Positions 7,858-16,856 of a stretch of DNA of 64,000 nucleotides are shown piece after piece (positions within the stretch are counted from its first letter, which is position 1; every line of letters starts with the position of its first letter). The stretch comes from Companilactobacillus tucceti DSM 20183 (GTDB taxonomy: Bacteria; Bacillota; Bacilli; Lactobacillales; Lactobacillaceae), in contig NZ_AZDG01000001.1 in the NCBI RefSeq assembly GCF_001434665.1, positions 163,885 to 227,884 of the forward strand, in the 5' to 3' direction. The translations under genes and the position numbers were made by a program. Under the pieces are notes generated by a model. The model did not search any database and had not been told where the DNA came from. It was given only the letters and a program-made list of their open reading frames with translations.

Positions 7858-9065
7858 GTTCTTAAAACGCTTCCTTTAGGAGTAATTGATTTTCCACGTG
7901 GAATTTCAAACATACATGTTGCACGTTGTAAGTTATTTAAGTTTCCGGAAGCATCCCCACCAACACGACCGATTTCAATATGATCTCCATTAAAGATATA
8001 TTTTCCACGAAGAATACGATCGTACATATTAGTTTTAGTATATTCTGCATTTAAAGTTCCGGTACATTCGATACAGCGACTAGTTTGGTGTTGCATCAGT
8101 CTTAATGCGTATTCTACATATAAGTAGAAACCAGTGAAACAAGCACCTGGATTTCCGGATAATCCAAAGAATAAGGTATTGTCATAAATAAATGCCGTAG
8201 TAACACTACCAGGGCGCATTTCAAGTTTGTTGAATAATAATTTTTCAGACGATTTTGCTAAATCAGCAATGATATCAAAATCACCAACAGAAACACCACC
8301 GTCAGTAATGATAACGTCGCATTTTTCTAAAATATCATTTACAGCTTGTTTTAAAGCGTTTGGATCATCTTTAATTTGAGTATAGCTTATAACATCGGCA
8401 CCGTTTTCTTTACAAAGTTCACGAATCATTGGTCCATTACTGTTGAAGATTTTTCCGTTAACTATTTTTTCACCAGGATTTAAAAGTTCTGATCCAGTAG
8501 TAATAATTCCAATAGTTGGTTTTTTATAAACGGATATTTCTTGTACATCAAATGCGCTTAATAAACTAATACCACCTGGATTAATTTCAGTATTCTTGGC
8601 TAATAATAAATCGTCTTTTTTAAAGTAATCACCAATTTGAGTGATGTTATCTTTCTTTTGAATTTCTGTAATTTGTACAGTATCTTTATCGATCATTCTA
8701 GTTGTTTCCAACATAACAACTATATCTGCGCCATCTGGAACATAGCCACCGGTCATAATTCTAACGGCTTCTCCAGAGACTAATGGTCGATCAAAATCGG
8801 CACCAGCAGGAATATCACCGACGACTTTTAAATTTGCAGGTAGGTTTTTTAAATCGGATTGTAACATGGCAAATCCATCATATCCTGAGCGTCTGAAGGT
8901 GGGAAAGTCATGAGGTGCCTTAATATATTCAGCAATTATTCTGTGGTTTGCTTTTGAAGCAGGCATTTTTTCTGTTTTTAGTGAAACACTCTCAATATTA
9001 TCAACGATAACTTTTCTAGCTTCGTCAATACTAATAGCATTTCTTTGATCGACTGGTTTATACAT
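7836..9065 (-). CDS. moeA: Molybdopterin molybdotransferase MoeA
   Basis: 409 residues, full length for MoeA, which inserts molybdate into adenylylated molybdopterin. Domains in order: N-terminal linker, FRRSGYDGFAM motif, GDIPAG, RIMTGGYVPDGAD, then the MoaB/Mog-like domain with GIITTGSELL, ITDGGVSVGDFD and the loop GLSGNPGA, and a C-terminal beta-barrel. It overlaps moaB by one base and mobB by 22 nt. Moco synthesis here should feed NarG. Confidence 0.97.
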   Translation of the reverse strand: MYKPVDQRNAISIDEARKVIVDNIESVSLKTEKMPASKANHRIIAEYIKAPHDFPTFRRSGYDGFAMLQSDLKNLPANLKVVGDIPAGADFDRPLVSGEAVRIMTGGYVPDGADIVVMLETTRMIDKDTVQITEIQKKDNITQIGDYFKKDDLLLAKNTEINPGGISLLSAFDVQEISVYKKPTIGIITTGSELLNPGEKIVNGKIFNSNGPMIRELCKENGADVISYTQIKDDPNALKQAVNDILEKCDVIITDGGVSVGDFDIIADLAKSSEKLLFNKLEMRPGSVTTAFIYDNTLFFGLSGNPGACFTGFYLYVEYALRLMQHQTSRCIECTGTLNAEYTKTNMYDRILRGKYIFNGDHIEIGRVGGDASGNLNNLQRATCMFEIPRGKSITPKGSVLRTWLLPFK

Positions 9066-9532
9066 TATTTAGTGATCTCCTTAATTAAATGATTTAAATC
9101 TGGCAAGATAATTTTTTCTAAAGCTGTCTTGCAAGCGTTTGTGGATCCTGGAAGTAGGTAACAAATTTGGTCACTGTCAGTTATTCCAGCAGTGGCACCT
9201 GAAACTAAAGCTTTTAAACCAATATCAGCTATACTTATTTGACGAAAATATTCGCCAAATCCTGGAATGACTTTGATAAATTTTGGCTCAAGCGTATCAA
9301 TTGTGACGTCACGACGAGCGATACCTGTTCCGCCATTTACCAAAATCAATTTACAGGATGTTACTAATAGTTTGTTATAAGCAGAAGTTATTTGTTCGGC
9401 GTCATCTTTAACAATATATTTTTTAATAAAGTTATTACCGGCGTCTGACATAGCTTCTTGAATATAAAGACCTGATTTATCAGTATCTTCAGTGCGAGTG
9501 TCACTTACTGTGATAATTCCAAAATCAATCAT
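9065..9532 (-). CDS. moaB: Molybdopterin adenylyltransferase MoaB/Mog-type
   Basis: 155 residues. Motifs ITVSDTRTEDTDKSG, VNGGTGIARRDVT, PGFGEYFR and LPGS mark the MoaB/MogA family that adenylylates molybdopterin before MoeA acts. It lies between moeB and moeA with 4-bp and 1-bp overlaps. Confidence 0.95.
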   Translation of the reverse strand: MIDFGIITVSDTRTEDTDKSGLYIQEAMSDAGNNFIKKYIVKDDAEQITSAYNKLLVTSCKLILVNGGTGIARRDVTIDTLEPKFIKVIPGFGEYFRQISIADIGLKALVSGATAGITDSDQICYLLPGSTNACKTALEKIILPDLNHLIKEITK

Positions 9533-10245
9533 TTATTTACCTCCAGGGCAATCTTTTCTTTTTTAACTTGAATCTTTCTAAAGTCAAAATTCCAATTATC
9601 TACTACTATAAGAGTACCGGCGTTGACTTTTTTTGGAGCAGTTAGATATTTAAGAGCCATTGATGCTTGCAAACTACCAGTAATAGCGACGATCATTGGG
9701 TTTGTTCCAATATTTTTACTTAGGCCAAGTTGCGCAACATCCTCTTTTGGGTATAGGCATTCAAGACAAGCTGAATCTTTATCAATAAACATGACTTGAC
9801 CTTGATTAGCTGCACAAGTTCCAAAGATATGTTTGATACCTTCTTTTTGGCAATCTTCATTAATTTGATACTTAACCGGAAAATTGTCAGTACAGTCAAT
9901 TACTAAATCATATTCCTTTGATAATATATCGGAGGAATATTTTTTATTTATAATATTAATTTTAACATTACTATTTGCTTCTTGAAGATGTTTTCTAATT
10001 GCTACTAACTTATTAATTCCGACATCACTTTCAATGTAGAGATTTTGTCTATGTAAATTTGTTAGTTCCACATCGTCAAAATCTAAGAGTGTGATTTCTC
10101 CAATACCAGCCTTTACCAATTCCGATGAAACAAAACTTCCAAGTCCGCCAACTCCAATTGCCAATACATGAGAGTTTTCTAATCTTTTTTGACCAACTGT
10201 ACCAATTTGTTTGATTTTTAGTTGTCGATCGTATCTATTTGTCAT
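9529..10245 (-). CDS. moeB: MoeB/ThiF-type adenylyltransferase
   Basis: 238 residues from ATG 10245, preferred because CAGGTGAT precedes it. A longer frame to 10296 lacks a ribosome binding site. MoeB adenylates the C-terminal Gly of MoaD so that sulfur can be loaded for molybdopterin synthase. Seen: nucleotide motif GVGGLGS, DFDDVELTNLHRQ, VIDCTDNF, and one zinc pair CLECLYP. The second CxxC that normally completes the zinc site near the C terminus is missing. First gene of the leftward Moco operon, divergent from narG. Confidence 0.9.
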   Translation of the reverse strand: MTNRYDRQLKIKQIGTVGQKRLENSHVLAIGVGGLGSFVSSELVKAGIGEITLLDFDDVELTNLHRQNLYIESDVGINKLVAIRKHLQEANSNVKINIINKKYSSDILSKEYDLVIDCTDNFPVKYQINEDCQKEGIKHIFGTCAANQGQVMFIDKDSACLECLYPKEDVAQLGLSKNIGTNPMIVAITGSLQASMALKYLTAPKKVNAGTLIVVDNWNFDFRKIQVKKEKIALEVNK

Positions 10246-10270
10246 ATTGATCACCTGCCTGTACAAAATG

Positions 10271-10303
10271 TTAGGGAAAATCCTAATCAAAATCAATTAG
10301 GAT
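10271..10303. promoter_or_regulatory. Overlapping inverted repeats in the moeB-narG divergent promoter
   Basis: ATCCTAAT (10280-10287) and ATTAGGAT (10296-10303) form a perfect 8-bp inverted repeat. An additional TTAGG at 10271-10275 can pair with the same CCTAA. The three alternating half-sites sit midway between moeB and narG, where a regulator controlling both operons would bind. The regulator is not identifiable from this sequence. Confidence 0.5.
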
Positions 10304-10358
10304 AAGTGCTAGATTTATAGTTAGAACAAAGTATGTAGAACTAGGTGGGAATTTACAT

Positions 10359-13300
10359 ATGCTAAAATCGAGATTTTTTAAAAAAGTAGAAAAGTTCAAT
10401 GGTAACTTTACTCAACTAGAAGAAGATTCACGTCGTTGGGAAAAGCTATACAAAGAACGTTGGTCGCACGATAAGGTAGTTAGAACTACTCACGGTGTAA
10501 ACTGTACCGGATCATGTAGTTGGAATGTTTACGTTAAACAAGGAATTGTTACGTGGGAACATCAATCAACTGACTATCCATCTTGTGGACCTAATATGCC
10601 AGAATTTGAGCCTCGTGGATGTCCTCGTGGTGCTAGTTTCTCATGGTATGAATACAGTCCTTTGAGAATCAAGTATCCATATATTCGTGAACGCTTATGG
10701 AAGATGTGGCAAGATGCCAAGGATAAATTCGATAGTCCTATCGATGCTTGGGAATCAATTGTTACTGATCCAGAAAAGACTAAGGCTTATAAGAGCGTTC
10801 GTGGACATGGTGGGTTGATCCGTGTTAAATGGGATGACGCTACTGAATTAATTTCAGCCATGCTGTTATATACGATCAAGAAATACGGTCCTGATCGAAT
10901 TGCTGGATTCTCTCCAATTCCAGCTATGTCAATGCTAAGTTACGCTTCAGGTGCAAGATTCATGTCATTAATTGGTGGAGAAATGTTGAGTTTCTATGAT
11001 TGGTATGCCGATCTACCACCAGCATCACCACAAGTTTGGGGTGAACAAACTGACGTACCAGAATCAAGTGATTGGTATAACAGTCAATATCTAATGATGT
11101 GGGGCTCAAATGTTCCATTAACTAGAACACCAGATGCTCACTTCATGGTAGAAGCTAGATATAAAGGTACAAAAGTTGTTTCTATTAGTCCTGACTATGC
11201 TGAAAACGTTAAGTTTGCGGATAATTGGTTAGCTCCAAATCCAGGATCAGATGCTGCATTAGCCCAAGGATTTACTCACGTTATCTTAAATGAGTATTAC
11301 AACAATCAACAAGTTCCATACTTTACAGATTATGTTAAGAAATTTACTGACTTGCCATTTGTCATTATGCTTGATCAAAGTGAAAAGAATGATGAGCATG
11401 TTGTTTCTGGCCGTTTCTTAAGAATTTCTGATTTAAAGGATACTAATGAAGCTAATCCTGAATGGAAACCAATGTTAGTTGATGAACCAACAGATAAATT
11501 GGTAGTACCAAATGGAACTATTGGTCAAAGATGGGATAAGAGTGAAAAATGGAATCTTGATTTGACTTCAGAATTTGGACGAGAAATCAGTCCTAAACTT
11601 TCATTCTTAGGTGAAGATTACAAAGTAATTGATATGCCAAACTTTGATAGTGAAGGTAATTCAATTTACAGTAGAACTATTCCTTGTCGTGAGATCACTT
11701 TGAAGGATGGCTCTAAGAAATTTATCACTACTGTATTTGATTTAGTTATGGCTCAATATGGTATCAAACGTAAGAAAATTGATATTTATGCAGCTAAAGG
11801 ATATGACGATGCTGATAGTCTTTTCACACCAGCTTGGCAAGAAAAAATTACTGGTGTAAGAGCAGATTTGGTAGTTCAAATAGCTCGTGAATTTGCACAA
11901 AATGCTGCTGATACAAAAGGTAAGTCGATGATTATTGTTGGTGCTGGTATCAACCACTGGTTCAACAGTGATATGACATATCGTGCCATCATTAATATGT
12001 TGATGTTAACAGGATGTATTGGTGTTCAAGGTGGCGGCTGGGCTCACTATGTTGGACAAGAAAAACTACGTCCGGCTGAAGGTTGGGCTAATATTGCTTT
12101 TGCTAATGATTGGCAACCAGGTGGAGCACGTCAACAACAAGGAACATCATTCTTCTATTTTGCTAGTGATCAATGGAAATACGATGAGCTAGATAATGAA
12201 GGTATGAAGTCACCAATCAAGACTATTAAAGATGGATACAAACACCCAGCCGATTATAATCAAATGGCCATCAGATTAGGTTGGATGCCATCATATCCAC
12301 AATTTGATCGTAATAATTTGAACTTTGTTAAAGATTATAAGACCACTGATATCAAGGAAATTTCTAAGAAAGTCGTTCAGGAATTAAAAGAGGGTAGTTT
12401 GCATTTTGCCGCCGAAGCTCCTGATAAAGATATTAATCAACCAAAAGCACTATTTATTTGGCGTTCTAACTTATTCTCATCATCTGGTAAGGGTCAAGAG
12501 TATTTTATGAAACACATTTTGGGATCTGAAAATGGTCTTTTGGCTAAGCAGAGTGAAAACTTTAAGCCAGTTGATATGGAATGGGATGAAAAGAGTGTTA
12601 CAGGTAAATTGGATCTGGCAGTTGCCTTTGATTTTAGAATGGTAACTACACCACTTTATTCAGATATTGTGTTACCAGCAGCAACTTGGTATGAAAAAGA
12701 AGATCTTTCAAGTACTGATATGCATCCATTTATCCATCCATTCAACAAAGCTGTTGATCCACTTTGGGAATCACAAAGTGATTGGCAAGCATTCAAGCAT
12801 ATTTCTAAACGTTTCTCAGAAATGGCTAAGAAATACTATAGTGAACCACAATATGACTTGAAGACTCAACCACTTGGACATGATTCAATGGGTGAAATCT
12901 CACAACCATACGGTAAGATCAAAGACTGGAAACGTGGAGAAATCGAACCAATTCCTGGTAAGACTATGCCAAGTCTTTCATTAGTAAAACGTGATTATAC
13001 AGCCGTTTATAATAAATATATTGCCCTTGGACCAAATGCCGGTGGTAAAGTTGGATCAAATGGCTACAGTTATAGTGTTGCTGATGAATACAACGAATTG
13101 AAAGATATTATTGGAACTTATACTGATGGTGTCGATAAAGGTTATCCAAAACTTGATGAAGATAAGAATGTTGCAGAGTCGATTCTTCACTTATCAAGTG
13201 CTTCAAATGGACATGTTGCCAAAAAGGCTTGGGAAGATGCGGAACAAGTTACTGGTAAAAAGCTAACTGATATTTCTGCTGGTTTAACTGAAAAGCAAAT

Positions 13301-14027
13301 GACTTTTGCTAATATAACTGCTCAACCTAAGGAAGCAATTCCAACTCCAATATTCTCAAGTGCTAAACATGATGGTGACAGATATTCACCATTCTCAGTA
13401 AATATTGAAAGAAATGTTCCATTTAGAACTTTGACTGGTCGCCAACAATTCTATTTAGATCACGAAATATTCCAAGAATATGGTGAAGAATTAGCAACTT
13501 ACAAGCCAACTCTTCCACCACATGTCTTAGGACCAGCTGATACAAAGGTTGCGCCAGCAGATAAAGAATTAACACTTCGTTATTTGACACCGCATGGTAA
13601 GTGGAATATTCATACAACTTACCAAGATAATTTGTACATGTTGACCTTATTTAGAGGTGGTCCAACAGTTTGGTTAAGTTTGGATGATGCTAAGAAGATC
13701 GATATTAAAGATAATGATTGGGTCGAGTTATACAACAAGAATGGTGTCGTTACTGCGAGAGCAGTTGTTTCACAACGTATGCCTGATGGAACAATGTATA
13801 TGTATCATGCTCAAGATATGGAAATTGAAGAACCATTATCAACAATTACAGGTAACCGTGGTGGTAGTCATAATGCCCCAACTCAAATTCATGTTAAACC
13901 AACCCAAATGGTTGGTGGATATGCTCAATTGAGTTATGGATTCAACTACTATGGACCTATTGGTAATCAAAGAGATTTATATGTAAATGTTAGAAAATTA
14001 AAGGAGGTCAAGTGGCATGAAAGTTAA
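10359..14027 (+). CDS. narG: Respiratory nitrate reductase alpha subunit NarG
   Basis: 1222 residues, full length. The catalytic subunit reduces nitrate to nitrite at a bis-MGD molybdenum centre on the inner membrane face. The N-terminal FS0 [4Fe-4S] site has His45, Cys49, Cys53 and Cys88 (HGVNCTGSC ... GCPRG), the hallmark of NarG. WGSNVPLTRTPDAHF and the C-terminal molybdopterin dinucleotide domain follow. There is no twin-arginine signal, as expected for cytoplasmic-side NarG. A ribosome binding site (AGGTGGGA) precedes ATG 10359. It overlaps narH by 11 nt. In lactobacilli this enzyme normally needs external haem and menaquinone; whether this strain makes them cannot be seen here. Confidence 0.98.
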   Translation: MLKSRFFKKVEKFNGNFTQLEEDSRRWEKLYKERWSHDKVVRTTHGVNCTGSCSWNVYVKQGIVTWEHQSTDYPSCGPNMPEFEPRGCPRGASFSWYEYSPLRIKYPYIRERLWKMWQDAKDKFDSPIDAWESIVTDPEKTKAYKSVRGHGGLIRVKWDDATELISAMLLYTIKKYGPDRIAGFSPIPAMSMLSYASGARFMSLIGGEMLSFYDWYADLPPASPQVWGEQTDVPESSDWYNSQYLMMWGSNVPLTRTPDAHFMVEARYKGTKVVSISPDYAENVKFADNWLAPNPGSDAALAQGFTHVILNEYYNNQQVPYFTDYVKKFTDLPFVIMLDQSEKNDEHVVSGRFLRISDLKDTNEANPEWKPMLVDEPTDKLVVPNGTIGQRWDKSEKWNLDLTSEFGREISPKLSFLGEDYKVIDMPNFDSEGNSIYSRTIPCREITLKDGSKKFITTVFDLVMAQYGIKRKKIDIYAAKGYDDADSLFTPAWQEKITGVRADLVVQIAREFAQNAADTKGKSMIIVGAGINHWFNSDMTYRAIINMLMLTGCIGVQGGGWAHYVGQEKLRPAEGWANIAFANDWQPGGARQQQGTSFFYFASDQWKYDELDNEGMKSPIKTIKDGYKHPADYNQMAIRLGWMPSYPQFDRNNLNFVKDYKTTDIKEISKKVVQELKEGSLHFAAEAPDKDINQPKALFIWRSNLFSSSGKGQEYFMKHILGSENGLLAKQSENFKPVDMEWDEKSVTGKLDLAVAFDFRMVTTPLYSDIVLPAATWYEKEDLSSTDMHPFIHPFNKAVDPLWESQSDWQAFKHISKRFSEMAKKYYSEPQYDLKTQPLGHDSMGEISQPYGKIKDWKRGEIEPIPGKTMPSLSLVKRDYTAVYNKYIALGPNAGGKVGSNGYSYSVADEYNELKDIIGTYTDGVDKGYPKLDEDKNVAESILHLSSASNGHVAKKAWEDAEQVTGKKLTDISAGLTEKQMTFANITAQPKEAIPTPIFSSAKHDGDRYSPFSVNIERNVPFRTLTGRQQFYLDHEIFQEYGEELATYKPTLPPHVLGPADTKVAPADKELTLRYLTPHGKWNIHTTYQDNLYMLTLFRGGPTVWLSLDDAKKIDIKDNDWVELYNKNGVVTARAVVSQRMPDGTMYMYHAQDMEIEEPLSTITGNRGGSHNAPTQIHVKPTQMVGGYAQLSYGFNYYGPIGNQRDLYVNVRKLKEVKWHES

Positions 14028-15576
14028 AGCACAAATTTCCATGGTATTAAATTTGGATAAGTGTATCGGCTGTCATACTTGTTCAGTAACATGTAAACAA
14101 ACTTGGACAAATCGACCAGGTGCTGAGTACATGTGGTTTAACAACGTCGAAACAAGACCTGGTGTTGGTTATCCTAAAAAATGGGAAGATGAAAGTCACT
14201 ACAAAGGTGGCTGGAAACTAAATCGTAAAGGTAAATTAGAGTTACGTGCTGGTAGCAAATTGAATAAAGTTGCTCTAGCTAAGATTTTCTATAATCCTGA
14301 TATGCCTAATCTTGACGATTATTACGAACCATGGACTTATGATTATCAAACACTTTTTGGAAAAGAATCAAAGCATCAACCAGTTGCCCGTGCAAAGTCA
14401 CAAATAACTGGTGAATATATGGACTTAACTAATGGTCCTAACTGGGATGATGATTTGGCTGGATCAGATCGTAGTTTTGGTGAAGATCCTAATATGCAAA
14501 ATATTGAATCAGATATCAAAGGTAACTTTGAAAGAACATTTATGATGTATCTTCCAAGACTTTGTGAACATTGTCTAAATGCAGCTTGTGTTGCATCATG
14601 TCCAAGTGGTGCCATGTATAAACGTGATGAAGATGGTATTGTTTTGGTCGATCAAGAACGTTGTCGTGGTTGGAGATTTTGTATGACAGGTTGTCCATAC
14701 AAGAAGGTTTACTTCAATTGGAATACCAACAAAGCTGAAAAATGTACTTTCTGTTATCCAAGAATCGAAGAAGGATTACCAACAGTTTGTTCTGAAACAT
14801 GTGTTGGTAGAATTAGATATATTGGTGTAATTCTTTATGATGCTGATAGAGTTGCAGAGGCTTGTGAAGAACCAGATGATACTAAACTTTATGAAGCTCA
14901 ATTAGGATTGTTCCTTGATCCTAATGATCCAGAAGTTGTTGAACAAGCTTTGGCTGATGGTGTTGATATGGAGACAATCAGATGTGCTCAAAAGTCACCT
15001 ATCTATAAGATGGCAGTCGAACAAAAAATTGCTTTCCCATTGCATCCTGAATACCGCACAATGCCAATGGTTTGGTATGTGCCACCATTGTCACCAATTA
15101 TGAATTATTTTGAGGGGAAAAATTCTATTAAATATCCAGAAATGATTTTCCCTGCAATTAATGAAATGCGTATCCCAGTTGAATATTTGGCAAATCTTTT
15201 GTCAGGTGGAAATACTGAGGTAATTAAGAATGCATTATACAAATTAGCTATGATGAGATTGTATATGAGAGCTAAGACAAGCGGAAAAGACTTTGATCCT
15301 GCAAAACTTGATCGTGTCGGCTTAACTGAAGATTCTGCAACATCACTTTATCGTTTACTTGCTATTGCAAAATATGAAGATAGATTTGTTATTCCAAAGA
15401 GTAAGAAAGAAAAAGTTGCTCCTGTCGCTGAAGACCAGGGTGGATTAGGCTTTGAACAATGTAATGGTTGTGCTTTGGCACCGGTTCATGGAAGCATGCT
15501 TCGTAAAGCAAAAGCCGGAGAATCAACAAAAGATATTTACGCAGAAAGCTTCTACGGAGGAATTTGGCGTGATTAA
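14017..15576 (+). CDS. narH: Nitrate reductase beta subunit NarH
   Basis: 519 residues, the electron-transfer subunit carrying three [4Fe-4S] clusters and one [3Fe-4S]. Cys motifs are CIGCHTCSVTCKQTW near residue 16, then CEHCLNAACVASCPSG, CRGWRFCMTGCPYKK (Trp in place of one Cys, giving the [3Fe-4S] site) and CTFCYPRIEEG. It transfers electrons from the NarI haems to NarG. Its start lies within the narG 3' end and it overlaps narJ. Confidence 0.98.
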   Translation: MKVKAQISMVLNLDKCIGCHTCSVTCKQTWTNRPGAEYMWFNNVETRPGVGYPKKWEDESHYKGGWKLNRKGKLELRAGSKLNKVALAKIFYNPDMPNLDDYYEPWTYDYQTLFGKESKHQPVARAKSQITGEYMDLTNGPNWDDDLAGSDRSFGEDPNMQNIESDIKGNFERTFMMYLPRLCEHCLNAACVASCPSGAMYKRDEDGIVLVDQERCRGWRFCMTGCPYKKVYFNWNTNKAEKCTFCYPRIEEGLPTVCSETCVGRIRYIGVILYDADRVAEACEEPDDTKLYEAQLGLFLDPNDPEVVEQALADGVDMETIRCAQKSPIYKMAVEQKIAFPLHPEYRTMPMVWYVPPLSPIMNYFEGKNSIKYPEMIFPAINEMRIPVEYLANLLSGGNTEVIKNALYKLAMMRLYMRAKTSGKDFDPAKLDRVGLTEDSATSLYRLLAIAKYEDRFVIPKSKKEKVAPVAEDQGGLGFEQCNGCALAPVHGSMLRKAKAGESTKDIYAESFYGGIWRD

Positions 15577-16159
15577 TATTGAAAAGTTGAACTCCCTAAA
15601 ACAAGGTTTTGTCTATCTTTCTAGATTATTGGATTACCCGCAACAATCTATCTTAACTGATGATTTTGTAAACGAATTTAAAGCTGATTATGCTGAAACA
15701 CCATCTAAAGATAAATTGCTAAATATAATTTATAAAATGCAAAGATATTCTTTAGAAGAATTAAAAACTCATTACGTTTCACTTTTTGAACTAAATAACC
15801 GTTATACTTTATATATGAGTTATTATAAAATGACGGATTCAAGAGAACGAGGACAACTATTAGCTAAGCTAAAGATGCTTTATGAAATGTTCGGGGTAAG
15901 AATAAATGGAACTGAAATGTCTGATTACTTACCTTTGATGCTTGAATTTTTAGCTTTTAGTGATTGGAGAAATGATGACCGTCAACAAGATCTAAAATTA
16001 CTATTTTCTGTAATTGAAGATGGTACTTATAACTTGTTAGAAAATTCTAAAGTACAGTCTGAGGATATATACTTTGAAATTATTAAGGTTGTTAGAGCTG
16101 AGTTTAAGTCTTGTCTTGAAGAAGATTCTGTTCAAGAGGGGGAAATGAGTAATGGATAA
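15569..16159 (+). CDS. narJ: Nitrate reductase assembly chaperone NarJ
   Basis: 196 residues from GTG 15569, which follows GGAGGA and overlaps the narH stop. A longer in-frame extension to 15452 would overlap narH by over 100 nt and has no ribosome binding site. NarJ binds NarG and is needed for Moco and FS0 insertion and membrane docking. The all-helical sequence with LSRLLDYP at the start and a length near 190 fits the NarJ/TorD family, as does the narG-H-J-I order. Confidence 0.93.
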   Translation: MINIEKLNSLKQGFVYLSRLLDYPQQSILTDDFVNEFKADYAETPSKDKLLNIIYKMQRYSLEELKTHYVSLFELNNRYTLYMSYYKMTDSRERGQLLAKLKMLYEMFGVRINGTEMSDYLPLMLEFLAFSDWRNDDRQQDLKLLFSVIEDGTYNLLENSKVQSEDIYFEIIKVVRAEFKSCLEEDSVQEGEMSNG

Positions 16160-16856
16160 TGTTTGGGGTTATATCTTATGGGTAATATTCCCTTATGTAG
16201 CTTTAGGATCATTCTTCTTTGGAACGATAATTCGTTTGGCACTTTATGGCGGTAATATTACTGCCAAATCAAGTGAATTGTTGGAAAAGAAGCAATTGAT
16301 GATAGGGAGTATCTTATTCCATATTGGTATTATCTTTGTATTTTTTGGACATGTGGTCGGCATCTTTATTCCTAAATCATTTACGGATTTTTTAGGAATT
16401 CCTAATGAGGTTTATCATATAGGAGCACTAGTTATGGGAGGGACCGCTGGATTTATGGCTTTAGCCGGGATGATAATTTTGTCTTATCGTCGCTTTTCCA
16501 ATAAGCGTGTCTTCAAAACTAGTTCATTCAGTGATTTAGTAGTCAATGTTTCCTTTTTGATAGTAATTGTTTTGGGATTAAGTGCTTCATTGATCGAAGG
16601 AACTGTTTTTCACCCAGAATTTAATTACCGTTTAAATCTTTCAGTTTGGGCTCGACAATTATTTTATTTCCACCCAAACTATCATTTGATGTTGCAAGTA
16701 CCAATCGTGTTTAGAATACATGTTATATGTGGATTATTGATCTTTGCCTTTTTCCCATATACAAGATTAGTTCATGCTTTAACATTGCCTTGGCAATATA
16801 TCTTTAGACGTCCTATCGTTTACAGAAAAAAGGGATTAAGAGGGAGATCAAAATAG
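16152..16856 (+). CDS. narI: Nitrate reductase gamma subunit NarI, cytochrome b
   Basis: 234 residues with five hydrophobic segments. It anchors NarGH and oxidises menaquinol through two b haems. Candidate haem-ligand histidines are in FFGHVVG, EVYHIG, NYHLM and FRIHV, positioned in the membrane helices as in other NarI. The start ATG overlaps the narJ end by 8 nt. The basic tail (RKKGLRGRSK) is cytoplasmic. Confidence 0.96.
   Translation: MDNVWGYILWVIFPYVALGSFFFGTIIRLALYGGNITAKSSELLEKKQLMIGSILFHIGIIFVFFGHVVGIFIPKSFTDFLGIPNEVYHIGALVMGGTAGFMALAGMIILSYRRFSNKRVFKTSSFSDLVVNVSFLIVIVLGLSASLIEGTVFHPEFNYRLNLSVWARQLFYFHPNYHLMLQVPIVFRIHVICGLLIFAFFPYTRLVHALTLPWQYIFRRPIVYRKKGLRGRSK

Noticed and set aside
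10260..10358. FNR or Rex box in the nar promoter
   Set aside because: I looked for TTGAT-N4-ATCAA and TTGTGA-N6-TCACAA type sites. No convincing match is present; the inverted repeats there have another sequence.
12667..12861. Alternative-frame ORFs inside narG
   Set aside because: They lie within a conserved full-length gene with no independent start signals.
15452..15568. N-terminal extension of narJ inside narH
   Set aside because: It has no ribosome binding site and overlaps 125 bp of narH, while GTG 15569 has GGAGGA and a normal NarJ length.
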